Source of the DNA: an uncultured Allomuricauda sp.
Lineage (GTDB): Bacteria; Bacteroidota; Bacteroidia; Flavobacteriales; Flavobacteriaceae
Direction of reading: 5' to 3'
Length of the DNA stretch: 34,097 nt
NCBI RefSeq assembly: GCF_937884665.1
Contig: NZ_CAKZYF010000175.1
Span: forward strand, 1 to 34,097
Below are positions 1 through 8,073 of the stretch, in pieces. The notes under the pieces are model-generated. The model was not told the DNA's origin, made no database searches, and saw only the letters and a program-made list of their open reading frames with translations. The stretch's first letter is position 1, and every line of letters starts with the position of its first letter. Made by a program: the position numbers and the translations under genes.

Positions 1-292
1 GAGGTCACTAAAGAATAAAAACGCAAGAGAACATTAGATACAGAGCGCTCCATTTTAGACTGGAGAGCTTGAGCGAAAAGGACCAGGTCAACCATACAGC
101 GGTAGCGAATACCCAGTTTGACTAGAAGCACCATCCTTTTTAGCGTTTTTTCTAACGGCTTTTTAGTGGTGATTTAGAAGGATGTACATCTTCAAAATCC
201 TATGATCGCCTTTTCCCAAGGTTTGAATCTACCTTAAACTTCTGGAACAGGAACCAGGCATAACATTTGGATACTGCTGCGGTCACTGAAGT
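1..292. other. Window-edge non-coding stretch
   Basis: No open frame of useful length or recognisable protein fragment was seen on either strand. The only structure noted is an imperfect inverted repeat near 44-69 (AGCGCTCCA against TGGAGAGCT, one mismatch) without a T-tract, so it is not a convincing terminator. It lies downstream of the minus-strand serine hydrolase and may hold the 3' flank of a gene outside the window. Confidence 0.4.
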
Positions 293-1423
293 CTATTCAT
301 CTTTTCTCGCCAGGAAATTTTTCAAATTGGTATCAAAAATCCCTTTTCTTCGATATTCCATGTTCGTAAAGAAAACGTAACCGGATTTATACTTATCATT
401 GAAGTAGAATTGAGCGGTGGCACTGTTATTATCCCCACCGTGCCCATAATTCGTGCCTTCAGATGTGGGTTCTATCACGATGCCAAATCCGTATTTAACT
501 CCTGGCCTTCGATTCGTTTCCAGACGCTCTGATTGTACGCTGCGCATTTTACTACGGACCTTTTCGGATATCAATTTACCACTCATTAGTGCTGACAGAA
601 AATTACCAAAATTCAGGGCGTTGGTCTGCAAACTTGCCGCTGCATTAAAATCAGGGTCTTTGGAGTTAGCGCTATATCCGGGATCCGTACGCTCTTGTAT
701 ATGGCCCATTACTCTATTTTTTTCCAGATAATCGTTCCAAACGAAACTACTTTCCCCCATCCCCAGCGGTTTAAACAATGCATCTTTTATGATTGTTTGC
801 AACCCGTTTATATCGGCGTTGAGCAAGTGTGCCATGACCTGGGCCAAGTACTGATATCCTTCTCCAGAGTATTGATACTGGGTTCCGGGTTCAAAATCAA
901 TTCTAAGTTTTCCGGCGGGATCATAACCATTTTCAGTCAGATAACGCCAATTGGGAAAACCTGTGGTATGTGATAATGCCATCCTGGCAGTTATCTTTTT
1001 ATACCACGCATCATGGGCTATATCAGGATTTTCAAGATATGTATACAAAGGAATATCTAAATTGAGTAGACCCTTGTCCACCATTTGCATCGCAAAAAAA
1101 CTAAATACTGTTTTTGAAATTGATGCCGCATCAAATAAGGAACTATCGGTCACAGATTCTCGCGTCTCAAGATTGGTAACCCCAAAATTCTTGTTAAATA
1201 CTACTCCGCTGTCAGTTACATAAGCAAAAGATAAGCCTGGAATCTTCAAAGAATCCATTTGATGTATTAAAAAATCCTCGAGCTGTTGTCCACTTATTTG
1301 TTTCCCGCTAATGGTTTTAAACGCCTTTTTTTCGTGCTTGATTTGACCATAACTGTTTTGAATAAATGAACTGATTAAGGTAACCGTTAACCAGATTCTA
1401 ATCAGATTTTTTTGGTTTTTCAT
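293..1423 (-). CDS. Secreted serine hydrolase, beta-lactamase/penicillin-binding-like (class C fold)
   Basis: The predicted 376-residue protein belongs to the beta-lactamase-related serine hydrolase superfamily (Pfam Beta-lactamase, PF00144), which includes class C beta-lactamases, esterases and D-aminopeptidases. The catalytic SxxK motif is visible as S-I-S-K at about residues 101-104 inside DAASISKTVF. A YSG motif follows near residue 185, in the place of the family's YxN tyrosine, and a C-terminal HGG sits in YGHGGDNN, replacing the KTG box. A signal peptide opens the protein (MKNQKNLIRIWL... ending near SYGQ), so it acts in the periplasm or outside. I chose the ATG at 1423 because the 17 codons upstream would put a polar stretch before the signal peptide. 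It appears monocistronic. Substrate cannot be inferred; calling it a resistance enzyme would be unsupported. Confidence 0.85.
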   Translation of the reverse strand: MKNQKNLIRIWLTVTLISSFIQNSYGQIKHEKKAFKTISGKQISGQQLEDFLIHQMDSLKIPGLSFAYVTDSGVVFNKNFGVTNLETRESVTDSSLFDAASISKTVFSFFAMQMVDKGLLNLDIPLYTYLENPDIAHDAWYKKITARMALSHTTGFPNWRYLTENGYDPAGKLRIDFEPGTQYQYSGEGYQYLAQVMAHLLNADINGLQTIIKDALFKPLGMGESSFVWNDYLEKNRVMGHIQERTDPGYSANSKDPDFNAAASLQTNALNFGNFLSALMSGKLISEKVRSKMRSVQSERLETNRRPGVKYGFGIVIEPTSEGTNYGHGGDNNSATAQFYFNDKYKSGYVFFTNMEYRRKGIFDTNLKNFLARKDE

Positions 1424-1464
1424 GATACTGCTTTTTATTGATGATTGTTTTGATTGAAAATTTG

Positions 1465-1486
1465 GTACACCCACTTTGGGTAGTAC
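1465..1486. promoter_or_regulatory. Operator-like palindrome GTACACCCA-ctt-TGGGTaGTAC
   Basis: A nine-base inverted repeat with a 3-base centre and a single bulged base lies about 42 bases upstream of the serine hydrolase ATG, on its leader side. It is not followed by a T-tract in either direction, so a protein-binding site is more likely than a terminator. The regulator is unknown. A rearranged version of the same half-sites lies about 130 bases further upstream. Confidence 0.4.
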
Positions 1487-1608
1487 TTTTCACTATTGAA
1501 CTTTGTTTTTTGAGCTGGACATTAAGTCATAGCTGCAACTTGAGCAAAAGAATTTAATCGACCCAACATTTTGCACTATTAATAAGGATGGCCAGCATTT
1601 AAAGTAAA

Positions 1609-1626
1609 GTGGGTAGAATACACCCA
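1609..1626. promoter_or_regulatory. Second operator-like site with the same half-sites in swapped order
   Basis: Read on the minus strand this site is TGGGTGTA-tt-CTACCCA, while the site at 1465-1486 reads CTACCCA-aag-TGGGTGTA. The same two words therefore occur in both sites in opposite order. Four copies of a CCCA-type half-site within 160 bases upstream of one gene suggest cooperative binding by a repressor or activator. This is inference from sequence alone. Confidence 0.3.
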
Positions 1627-1855
1627 AAAAAGCCGATTCCACATATTTTAAAATATTGGTTGAATACTTTTCTTCCCCAAGTAGGCCGAAATTCATGCCA
1701 TACTCCTAATCTTTTAGTAATCAAATTATTATAAGAAGAATATGCAAGAGCGTTCTAAAACAGTGTCAAATTATTGGACAGAAAATGTAAATTTAATTTA
1801 CATGTTGTAAACAGACGTTTTGCATTGGTCGCTATTTTGGGATAAATGGAGAATT

Positions 1856-2359
1856 TTAATGGGATTGACAAAAACTGTCTATGGTTCTCAACTCTTTTTT
1901 TGATAGCGTCCCCACGAATTTTTTCTGAAGCATCCCAGACTTATCAAAAACGAGTGTGGTAGGATACCTCAATTCATCGGTATCCTCACAGAAGATAGCC
2001 CCTGATTCTGGGGCAAGCTGTTCGAACATGAACGGGACACGATTTAAAAAGTTGGGTAGCTTTGAATGATTCTCCCGCTCACTGGTCGCTATGGCCATAA
2101 ACAATACATTCTCTTTATCCTGATGATCAATGACAAGTTGGTTCAGGTCCGGAATCTCGTTAATGCATGGCTTGCACCAGGTAGCCCAAAAGTTCACTAC
2201 CAAAATCTTATTTTTCAATGTTTCCGCAGAAATAGAAGTACCATCACTTCTTTTGAGATCCTGATAATCAATGATTTTTTTGATTTTTTGACCGGATAGA
2301 CAGGATGAGAGCGCTATCAGTGTGAACACGTAGATCAATTTCTTCTTGAAAAATGACAT
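1856..2359 (-). CDS. TlpA-like thioredoxin-fold lipoprotein
   Basis: The protein is about 167 residues long and belongs to the TlpA/ResA-type thiol-disulfide oxidoreductases of the cell envelope. The active site is visible as W-C-K-P-C at about residues 61-65, within the typical NFWATWCKPC context and followed by the EIP motif. The N-terminus is a lipoprotein signal (MSFFKKKLIYVF then a lipobox ending ALSSC), which predicts a lipid anchor at about Cys20. A second ATG three codons upstream is possible; I prefer the one that starts the basic-hydrophobic signal. Relatives reduce periplasmic disulfides, for example in cytochrome c maturation, but no cytochrome gene is adjacent, so the partner is unknown. 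It has a further Cys in the C-terminal part (IFCEDTDE). Confidence 0.85.
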   Translation of the reverse strand: MSFFKKKLIYVFTLIALSSCLSGQKIKKIIDYQDLKRSDGTSISAETLKNKILVVNFWATWCKPCINEIPDLNQLVIDHQDKENVLFMAIATSERENHSKLPNFLNRVPFMFEQLAPESGAIFCEDTDELRYPTTLVFDKSGMLQKKFVGTLSKKELRTIDSFCQSH

Positions 2360-2775
2360 CTTAACCATATATGGATTTTTGGAACTGAAAGAAAAACAGT
2401 TTCAGAATGGCTATTGCCTTTACAAAAACTCAATGGATACTTTTTCTTCATAACGCGAACCTAACCCAATTTAGTTTTCGATTTTCAAATATGGTACAGC
2501 TGTCAAACCAATGATTTAAATGACAAGATTCCAGGAAGAAATCGTATTGAAAAATAGTTTTTCAAATCCGTTTTTTCCAAACATTTAAACGGACGCATTT
2601 TCTAGCAAAAATGTGGCAAATGATGCTACGTTTGTTTACCGATCTTGTACGCCTTTTTTGATGGGACGCATCGAGCTGTGACCAAGGAAAAAGCAAGTCT
2701 TTTTAATCCCAAATCAATTGCCCAATAAAGGATTTTTATATCTTCAACAAGACAACTAAAAAAGGTTTACTTCTT
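2360..2775. other. Divergent intergenic region
   Basis: This gap separates the minus-strand TlpA-like gene from the plus-strand deacylase and should hold promoters for both. It contains no open frame of note. One plausible plus-strand promoter is listed separately. A perfect TAnnTTTG word (TACGTTTG, 2627-2634) also occurs, but it has no TTG at the expected upstream distance. Confidence 0.5.
2718..2746 (+). promoter_or_regulatory. Candidate Bacteroidetes-type promoter for the deacylase
   Basis: A TTG at 2718-2720 is followed after 18 bases by TATCTTCA (2739-2746), which approximates the -7 consensus TAnnTTTG. It ends 29 bases before the start codon. The -7 box deviates at its last two bases, so the call is tentative. 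Confidence 0.4.
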
Positions 2776-3822
2776 ATGCGAAAAATGTTTTTCCTCTTCC
2801 TATTTGTTTCGACGACAGTTTGGGTCACCGCGCAAAATGAGTTTGAAAAGGTCTTTCAAGAGGATGGAAGGTCTTTAAGGAAAGACTTGCGAATTGAAGT
2901 AAAAGATTCCAGGAACAATCATACATTTTTGCCTATTTCCATTATGAAAGGTAAAATGAAAGGACCCGTTTTTACCATAGTTGCAGGGGTGCATGGTTAT
3001 GAATATCCTCCAATAATTGCGACGCAGCAGTTAATGCGTGAAATCGACGCAAACCGACTTAATGGCACCTTGATTTTTATTCCTCTAGCGAATACAAGTT
3101 CATTTTACACCAGGACTCCCTTCATAAATCCGCAGGACCAGATAAACCTGAACAATGCCTTTCCAGGAAAATCGGATGGTACGGTTACTCAAAAGTTGGC
3201 ACATTTTATCACTACCAACATTATTCCCGTGAGCGATGTTTTCTTGGATATTCACGGTGGAGACGCCTCAGAAGACCTGATTCCATTTATCTGTTACTAC
3301 AACAATGAAACTTATCCCGAAAAAACAAGAAGGGCAAAAGTGCTTTCGGAGCTTAGTGGATTTGAATATGTGGTCTCCTACGCCTATACTTTAGAAGCCC
3401 ATGACCCCGCTAAATATGCTTTCAAACAGGCCTGTAAAGACGGAAAGGTAGCTTTGAGCATTGAGAGCGGCAAATTGGGAAATGTGCAGAAGGAAGCCGT
3501 AGCCTTGATCAAAAGGGGGGTGTACAATATGCTCCGCGAAATGAAGATGTACGACGCCCCAGTACCGGCCGATATCCCTGACGAAATAATTCAGCTGAAC
3601 AACCAGAAATATATTGACGCCAGTAAAAGTGGACTATTTTACAGCGAATACAAAGCAGGTGACCGTGTGAAAAAAGGGGATGTTGTTGGAAAAATCACGG
3701 ATGAGTTCGGAAATAGCATTTCCGAGCTGGTCGCACCGGTCTCCGGCTTGATACTTTATAAAATTGGAACGCCACCTGTTAACGTTGATGATACCATTAT
3801 GTGCATCAGTTTTCAAGACTGA
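2776..3822 (+). CDS. Secreted succinylglutamate desuccinylase/aspartoacylase-family zinc hydrolase
   Basis: This 348-residue protein has the AstE/AspA fold (M14-like zinc carboxypeptidase clan), whose members hydrolyse amide bonds of N-acylated amino acids. The zinc-binding HxxE is H73-G-Y-E76, the second histidine is H160 in LDIHGGD, and the catalytic glutamate is E230 in SIESG. A C-terminal beta-barrel (about 275-345) follows, as in the family. The first 20 residues are a signal peptide ending TAQ, so the enzyme is exported. The usual substrate-binding DLNRxFPG box reads NLNNAFPG (124-131), so the arginine is replaced. It is monocistronic, and its end nearly meets the convergent kinase gene. 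The natural substrate is unknown. Confidence 0.85.
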   Translation: MRKMFFLFLFVSTTVWVTAQNEFEKVFQEDGRSLRKDLRIEVKDSRNNHTFLPISIMKGKMKGPVFTIVAGVHGYEYPPIIATQQLMREIDANRLNGTLIFIPLANTSSFYTRTPFINPQDQINLNNAFPGKSDGTVTQKLAHFITTNIIPVSDVFLDIHGGDASEDLIPFICYYNNETYPEKTRRAKVLSELSGFEYVVSYAYTLEAHDPAKYAFKQACKDGKVALSIESGKLGNVQKEAVALIKRGVYNMLREMKMYDAPVPADIPDEIIQLNNQKYIDASKSGLFYSEYKAGDRVKKGDVVGKITDEFGNSISELVAPVSGLILYKIGTPPVNVDDTIMCISFQD

Positions 3823-4009
3823 GGTTCCCTAAAAACAGGTTTTCCCCAAATCAAACCAAACCAACACAGAATGCTCGGAAAGTATGATATTCTTGTTGCA
3901 AAGCGCTGAGCGGTCATAGCAGATTGAACCAGAATGGCGATAATTCCATACGTCATCTCTTTTAAGTTCCCAGTTGTTTTCAACCAACTTGGTAGGTAAT
4001 AGGTGGTCA

Positions 4010-5089
4010 TTACCCCTTGGATTCCAGGGGCAAGGTTATTTCTGCCAGTACACCCCGATTTACGGAAAACAATTTGAAAGTAGCATTACCCCCGTACAAG
4101 ACTTCCAATCTAGAAGTAATATTGCTAAGTCCAATACCCTTTTGCCCAGAATGCTGTACCCGATTCAAAAGGGGACCTTCATTATAGACCCAAAGTTTAA
4201 GATTTTCGTTAACCTGCTCCATTCCAATTTCAATACGATGGGCCGCTTCTGCTTTGGCTATACCATGTTTTATGGCATTCTCAACTATCGGTTGCAGAAT
4301 AAAGTTGGGGACCAGAAAATCCATTGCACTTTCGTCTTCCGCAATGACCACTTCCAACTTCTGGTTTCGAAACTTTTCTATGTCCAGATATTGTTTTAGA
4401 TAAGCAATTTCCTTCTCTAAGGGAATCAGCTTATGCCGTGATTCTTCAAGAGTAGTTCTGAGGAATGCGCCCAAGCGAAACAACATTCCCGAAGCCACCT
4501 TGTTTTTTCCTTGCTCAATGGTCCCTATGACGTTGTTTATCGTATTGAAAAGGAAATGGGGGGACAGCTGTGCTTTTAGGGTGTTCAGTTCGCTGGTGAG
4601 CAATTGTTTCTCCAAGTTTATCGCTTTTTTGCTGCGTTCTTCGGACTCGGCCCTATACTGAACGGCATGTGCTACACCAATAATTGCCATATAGATAAAG
4701 AAGTGCCAATGGAAAAGATTTAGGAAAAACAGTTTGAAATACTGTTTAAAAGTCATCCAGACCAAAGTTCCCGTTCCGAGTACGTTCCAGATGACAGAAT
4801 ACGCCGCCAAATAGAACAAAACCAAAATCACGGCAAAACCTAAATGCAAAAGTAAACCACGATAATAGGTTTGTCTATCGATCCTGAACCGTTTTCCCAA
4901 CCAAAATATAAAGGGGCTGAGCGCGCCCCAAACACTCCATACCAATAGTTGGACAAAAAACAGTTTGGGCCAACTTCCTAGTGTACCGGCATCCAAAGTC
5001 TTCAGATACAACTGAGTACTGGTGAACAATGCTGCCAAAACCCAGATAAGATATATGACCGTATTGCGTTTTAGACCGGAAATACTCAT
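4010..5089 (-). CDS. LytS/YehU-type sensor histidine kinase (His_kinase family)
   Basis: Four N-terminal membrane segments (about residues 10-30, 42-65, 79-103 and 122-143) form the sensor. A short coiled coil leads to the His_kinase domain (PF06580), with phospho-accepting H178 in LSPHFLFNTINN. The ATP-binding N-box QPIVENAIKHG and G-box GIGLSNITSRL follow. About 359 residues from the ATG at 5089; a TTG five codons upstream is possible but adds nothing recognisable. There is no extracytoplasmic domain of any size, so the signal is probably sensed in the membrane or through a partner. It is the last gene of a minus-strand cluster headed by a LytTR regulator, its obvious partner, with a DOMON gene and an NTF2-like gene in between. 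Confidence 0.92.
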   Translation of the reverse strand: MSISGLKRNTVIYLIWVLAALFTSTQLYLKTLDAGTLGSWPKLFFVQLLVWSVWGALSPFIFWLGKRFRIDRQTYYRGLLLHLGFAVILVLFYLAAYSVIWNVLGTGTLVWMTFKQYFKLFFLNLFHWHFFIYMAIIGVAHAVQYRAESEERSKKAINLEKQLLTSELNTLKAQLSPHFLFNTINNVIGTIEQGKNKVASGMLFRLGAFLRTTLEESRHKLIPLEKEIAYLKQYLDIEKFRNQKLEVVIAEDESAMDFLVPNFILQPIVENAIKHGIAKAEAAHRIEIGMEQVNENLKLWVYNEGPLLNRVQHSGQKGIGLSNITSRLEVLYGGNATFKLFSVNRGVLAEITLPLESKG

Positions 5090-5121
5090 TTGAAAAAGGT
5101 ACAAAAAAGGAGCTTGTTGTT

Positions 5122-5628
5122 TTAGCGTACCAGTTTGAAAGGAATATGTTTTCTTACCCTGGAGTGGTGTTCAAATTCATCAGCGACCGCATAGGCCAAA
5201 ATGAGCCAATATTCCTTTTTCTGTGTGTGATTAAAATCAAATGGGTCATCTGATTGCATGGGTATTGAAAATCGGACCGTAGTGGAATGATTATTTTCCT
5301 CTGAACCCAGTACCCGTATGGAACATGCCCCACCCAAATCAACATCCCTTTTTGGATTCCCAAAACTCTTCACATACATATCGCGGCAAGAAGGTATTCC
5401 GTTGACATGATTGAACAGTAAAAGATCGCTTCCTACTATACTGTTCTTGAAATTGAACCCGATACCCAACCAACCCTGGGTTTCGGCCTTTAAAGTGCAA
5501 AACAAAGAATCGCTTTTAATCGTGTAAGAGAACTTGATTCCATTCGTACCTACAGTCTGTTGGCCAGATAGGCCAACAAACCATAACAACATGAATATGA
5601 AGGGACCGATGTTCTTGTTAATGCGCAT
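5122..5628 (-). CDS. Secreted DOMON-domain protein
   Basis: The 168-residue product starts with a signal peptide (MRINKNIGPFIFMLLWFVGLSGQ). The rest resembles a DOMON domain, a beta-sandwich that binds haem or sugars in cytochrome b561-linked and related proteins. Visible hallmarks are the GWLGIGFN strand followed by GSDLLLF, a Cys in the central loop (IPSCRDMYV), and a terminal strand reading EYWLILAYAV. The longest frame starts 30 codons earlier, but those codons overlap the preceding gene. The ATG at 5628 leaves a 1-base gap after the NTF2-like gene's stop, so the two are surely co-transcribed. The kinase gene starts 32 bases downstream. Ligand and partner are unknown; a sensory accessory role for the kinase is an inference from order only. 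Confidence 0.7.
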   Translation of the reverse strand: MRINKNIGPFIFMLLWFVGLSGQQTVGTNGIKFSYTIKSDSLFCTLKAETQGWLGIGFNFKNSIVGSDLLLFNHVNGIPSCRDMYVKSFGNPKRDVDLGGACSIRVLGSEENNHSTTVRFSIPMQSDDPFDFNHTQKKEYWLILAYAVADEFEHHSRVRKHIPFKLVR

Positions 5629-5629
5629 A

Positions 5630-6058
5630 TTACACTTTTTTGATCTCTGCCGTAATTCCAACAATTTCCCATTTTCCGTTCTTGGACCGGGCCATGGCAA
5701 GTTGATACAAAAAGTCAAGTTCGGAACTCACGGCATTCAAAACGACCACTGCGAGATTTTCACCGAGAAATTCAGCGTGTTTATACGTTACTTTTCGGGC
5801 TTTGCCCCCCAACTTTTTCTCTCTTACCATTTGTATGTACTGTTCCGTCGTAAACGTACTAAACTGACCACCGATCAATACATACTGCATTGCTTTTGGT
5901 TCCATGATATTTTTGAGAAGTTCAGGATTTTGTTCATCCGCACCTTCAACAAACTGGGAAGCTATTTTTTTGAGGACCGCCTTTGATTCCTGTGCATTGC
6001 CTGGAACAAACGCCAGCAGTACCAAGAGCACGATTAGGTATACCTTTTTTAACATCAT
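5630..6058 (-). CDS. Secreted NTF2-like (SnoaL-type) small protein
   Basis: The product has 142 residues: a signal peptide (MMLKKVYLIVLLVLLAFVPGNAQ) followed by about 120 residues with the layout of an NTF2-like cone fold. This shows as helices opening with AVLKKIASQFVEGADEQNPELLKNIM and ending with the strand signature NGKWEIVGITAEI. Members of this fold bind small ligands or act as scaffolds; no catalytic residues can be assigned. Two ATG codons stand in tandem at the start, and the choice does not affect the signal peptide. It lies 140 bases downstream of the LytTR regulator and 1 base upstream of the DOMON gene, so it probably shares their regulation. Confidence 0.7.
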   Translation of the reverse strand: MMLKKVYLIVLLVLLAFVPGNAQESKAVLKKIASQFVEGADEQNPELLKNIMEPKAMQYVLIGGQFSTFTTEQYIQMVREKKLGGKARKVTYKHAEFLGENLAVVVLNAVSSELDFLYQLAMARSKNGKWEIVGITAEIKKV

Positions 6059-6198
6059 GATTTTTAGTTTTTAAATTCTGAACGAACTTAAACGGACTTA
6101 ACACAAGAAAAAATACAAAAGTGGCCAAACAAGGATTCTATGTTGCGTACCAAGAAAAAAAGCCCGTTAAAAAGTTGAAAATACTATTTCAGGATACC

Positions 6199-6975
6199 TC
6201 ATATTTTCATTCGCTGCTTGAAATCAGCTTTACGGGTATTGGTTATTTTTAGCTTTGTCCCATTTTTTAGCAAGACCCAACTAATATGTTTATCGACATT
6301 CTCCAACCCCACAACATGATTTAAAGAAACGATAAAAGACCTATGGGTACGAAAAAAATATTTGGGATTTAGTTTTTTTTCAAGTTGATCCATGGATTCC
6401 CGGGCTGTGAACTTTCCCATCTCCGTGATGATTTCCACGTACTGATCTGCAGCTTGTATGTAGATGATTTCCGAGACTTTGACAAAAATCGTTTTCCCAA
6501 TTGACTTGACCGCAATTCGTTCTATGTACCGATCAACTGTTTGAAGCTCCATTTTTTCAGCAAGGCCAAATAGCAGATTTTTATAGTTTTCGGCATGCTC
6601 GGCCAAAGCGTCTTTTTCCAACATCTCCATGGCTTTTTTAAACGCATCTTCGACGCGTCCAGGAGTATAGGGCTTAAGAATATAGTCCAAGGCATTTTGC
6701 TCAAAGGCATTGACCGCGTATTCATTGTACGCTGTTACAAAGATGAAGTAAGGATAAGGTTTTTCACAAGCCTTCAACACCTCAATACCGTTCATTCCCG
6801 GCATCTCAATGTCAATAAATACAATATCCGGTTTTTCCAAATCAATAAGACGCAATGCCTCCTTGCCACCAAAGCAAGTCGAGAGGTTTTCAATCTCGGC
6901 ATGCTTTTCAAGATGCAGCTTCAACCGGTTTACGGCTTGTACCTCATCGTCCACAAGTAATACCTTAACCCTCAC
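6199..6975 (-). CDS. LytTR-family response regulator
   Basis: The 258-residue protein has an N-terminal receiver domain (about 1-120) with the acidic pair D9/D10 in LLVDDE, phospho-acceptor D55 in FIDIEMPG, the switch residue T81 and the conserved K101 in LKPY. A linker leads to a C-terminal LytTR DNA-binding domain (about 150-258), recognised from FVKVSEIIYIQAADQYVEI and FFRTHRSFIVSLNHV. LytTR regulators bind DNA with a beta-strand fold and pair with LytS-type kinases, here the kinase three genes downstream. The start is GTG: no in-frame ATG exists upstream before a stop, and the receiver domain begins immediately after it. The cluster may be autoregulated, but no LytTR repeat was identified with confidence. 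Confidence 0.92.
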   Translation of the reverse strand: MRVKVLLVDDEVQAVNRLKLHLEKHAEIENLSTCFGGKEALRLIDLEKPDIVFIDIEMPGMNGIEVLKACEKPYPYFIFVTAYNEYAVNAFEQNALDYILKPYTPGRVEDAFKKAMEMLEKDALAEHAENYKNLLFGLAEKMELQTVDRYIERIAVKSIGKTIFVKVSEIIYIQAADQYVEIITEMGKFTARESMDQLEKKLNPKYFFRTHRSFIVSLNHVVGLENVDKHISWVLLKNGTKLKITNTRKADFKQRMKI

Positions 6976-7067
6976 TGCACTTAGATAGGGTACCGAATAT
7001 TATGGTATTTGCTAAAAGTCGACATCTCATAGTACTTTCTGTTACGATTGTTGAAAAGGGCGCATCT

Positions 7068-7580
7068 TTAATCTCTTTTCCACAAGTGATTGGCCGTACC
7101 CATATCCGTTTGCGCATTTTTCTTGACAAACCAAGAAATGTTCATGTTCCTTTGATTGTGTCCCAAAATTGAATCTTGCGAAAGGCTCATCGTCAAACGG
7201 TCTGAAAAGCCATTGGTACCCACAAGAATGTTCCACTGGGTTTCTCTAAAAATAATATGGGTAGTGTCTTTCTCTATCAATGGATCCTGTCCGATGATGG
7301 GTTGCATTTGGGCATAAACCTCTTCGTCATTCAGAATCGTGAAAAAGTGTGCCTCAAAAACATGTTCTAAAGTCAAGGTCGAATCACTTCTCAACTTTCC
7401 GCCATAACCGATTTTGATGGGATTTCCATTTCTAACGGCACGAATTAAATCTTGCTTATCACCAAAAACCGAATTTCCGTTCGCATCGTTTTTATAAATC
7501 AGTTGCCATTGGGGTTCAGCAGTGGAGGAAGTACAACCAAAACAAAGAATGAGAAATAAAAGGGAGCCATATTTAAGCAT
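7068..7580 (-). CDS. Putative lipoprotein of unknown function
   Basis: The 170-residue protein starts with a lipoprotein signal, MLKYGSLLFLILCFGC, giving a lipid anchor at Cys16. I do not recognise a family. The mature part is mixed alpha/beta, with an N-terminal segment (WQLIYKNDANGNSVFG) and a KIGYGGK element that look conserved in style, but no catalytic motif is visible. It follows the GNAT gene by 37 bases on the same strand and may share its transcript. The separate 64-codon frame covering its 3' end is a shadow. Confidence 0.6.
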   Translation of the reverse strand: MLKYGSLLFLILCFGCTSSTAEPQWQLIYKNDANGNSVFGDKQDLIRAVRNGNPIKIGYGGKLRSDSTLTLEHVFEAHFFTILNDEEVYAQMQPIIGQDPLIEKDTTHIIFRETQWNILVGTNGFSDRLTMSLSQDSILGHNQRNMNISWFVKKNAQTDMGTANHLWKRD

Positions 7581-7617
7581 AATAGCCGTTTTTTGATTTT
7601 ATAAAAGATACTACTTT

Positions 7618-8073
7618 TTACCAGCTTAGAAAAAAGCGTTCTTTTGTTTTTGAAGTGGCCCCTAATCGTTTATAAAATGTAATGGCGCGTGTATTGAAAT
7701 CTGGCGTTTGCCATTGCATCAAGCCACATTTTAAGGCCTTCCCTTCTGCTTTTATGCGATTTATCAGTTTTTTACCGATTCCCAAACCCCGAGCGTATTC
7801 TTTTAAATAGATACAATCCAGATAAATGTAGTTTTCCGCATCCCATGTCGCGTATTGGACCATATAGGTAGCATATCCCAGAAGTTGGCCATCACTTTCC
7901 ACAACGAGACAATACAATGGCGGCGAATCAGAAAAAAGAGCTGTAGCCAGTTTTTTCGATTTTCCTTTTCTGTCGTATTCGGCCCTTTCGTAGTCTGCAT
8001 GCCTTTTACATAGTTCCACGATTTGGTCAATGTCTTTGGGAAGCGCGAATCGTATTGTACTTTGAATTCTCAT
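7618..8073 (-). CDS. GNAT-family N-acetyltransferase
   Basis: From the ATG at 8073 the product has 151 residues, a single GNAT domain. The acetyl-CoA-binding motif A is visible as ARGLGIGKKLINRIK, preceded by the beta-4 strand IYLDCIYLKEYAR and followed by MQWQTPDFNTRAITFYKRLGA, the typical C-terminal YxxxGF-like segment. The longest frame begins 26 codons earlier; the chosen start overlaps the stop of the upstream gene by four bases (ATGA), which implies translational coupling and fits the domain boundary. The layout resembles diamine or aminoglycoside-type acetyltransferases of this size, but the substrate is unknown. Confidence 0.85.
   Translation of the reverse strand: MRIQSTIRFALPKDIDQIVELCKRHADYERAEYDRKGKSKKLATALFSDSPPLYCLVVESDGQLLGYATYMVQYATWDAENYIYLDCIYLKEYARGLGIGKKLINRIKAEGKALKCGLMQWQTPDFNTRAITFYKRLGATSKTKERFFLSW

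Larger units (their letters stand above)
1424..1855. other. Intergenic stretch upstream of the serine hydrolase
   Basis: This 432-base gap separates two minus-strand genes. It contains two operator-like inverted repeats, described separately, and no credible gene. A 67-codon minus-strand frame (1493-1696) exists, but it has no signal, no motif and an unusual composition, so I treat it as chance. No clear terminator hairpin follows the TlpA-like gene. Confidence 0.5.

Noticed and set aside
1493..1696. 67-codon minus-strand frame between the serine hydrolase and TlpA-like genes
   Set aside because: No motif or signal, and it overlaps operator-like repeats; most likely chance in AT-rich DNA.
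2627..2634. Perfect -7 word TACGTTTG in the divergent gap
   Set aside because: No TTG at 17-20 bases upstream, and it is 140 bases from the next gene; a nearer candidate fits better.
3813..4010. 65-codon minus-strand frame whose ATG overlaps the kinase stop (TAATG)
   Set aside because: The overlap looks like translational coupling, but the frame runs into the deacylase gene's 3' end, has no recognisable motif, and its composition is not that of a small membrane or regulatory protein. Kept only as a remote possibility.
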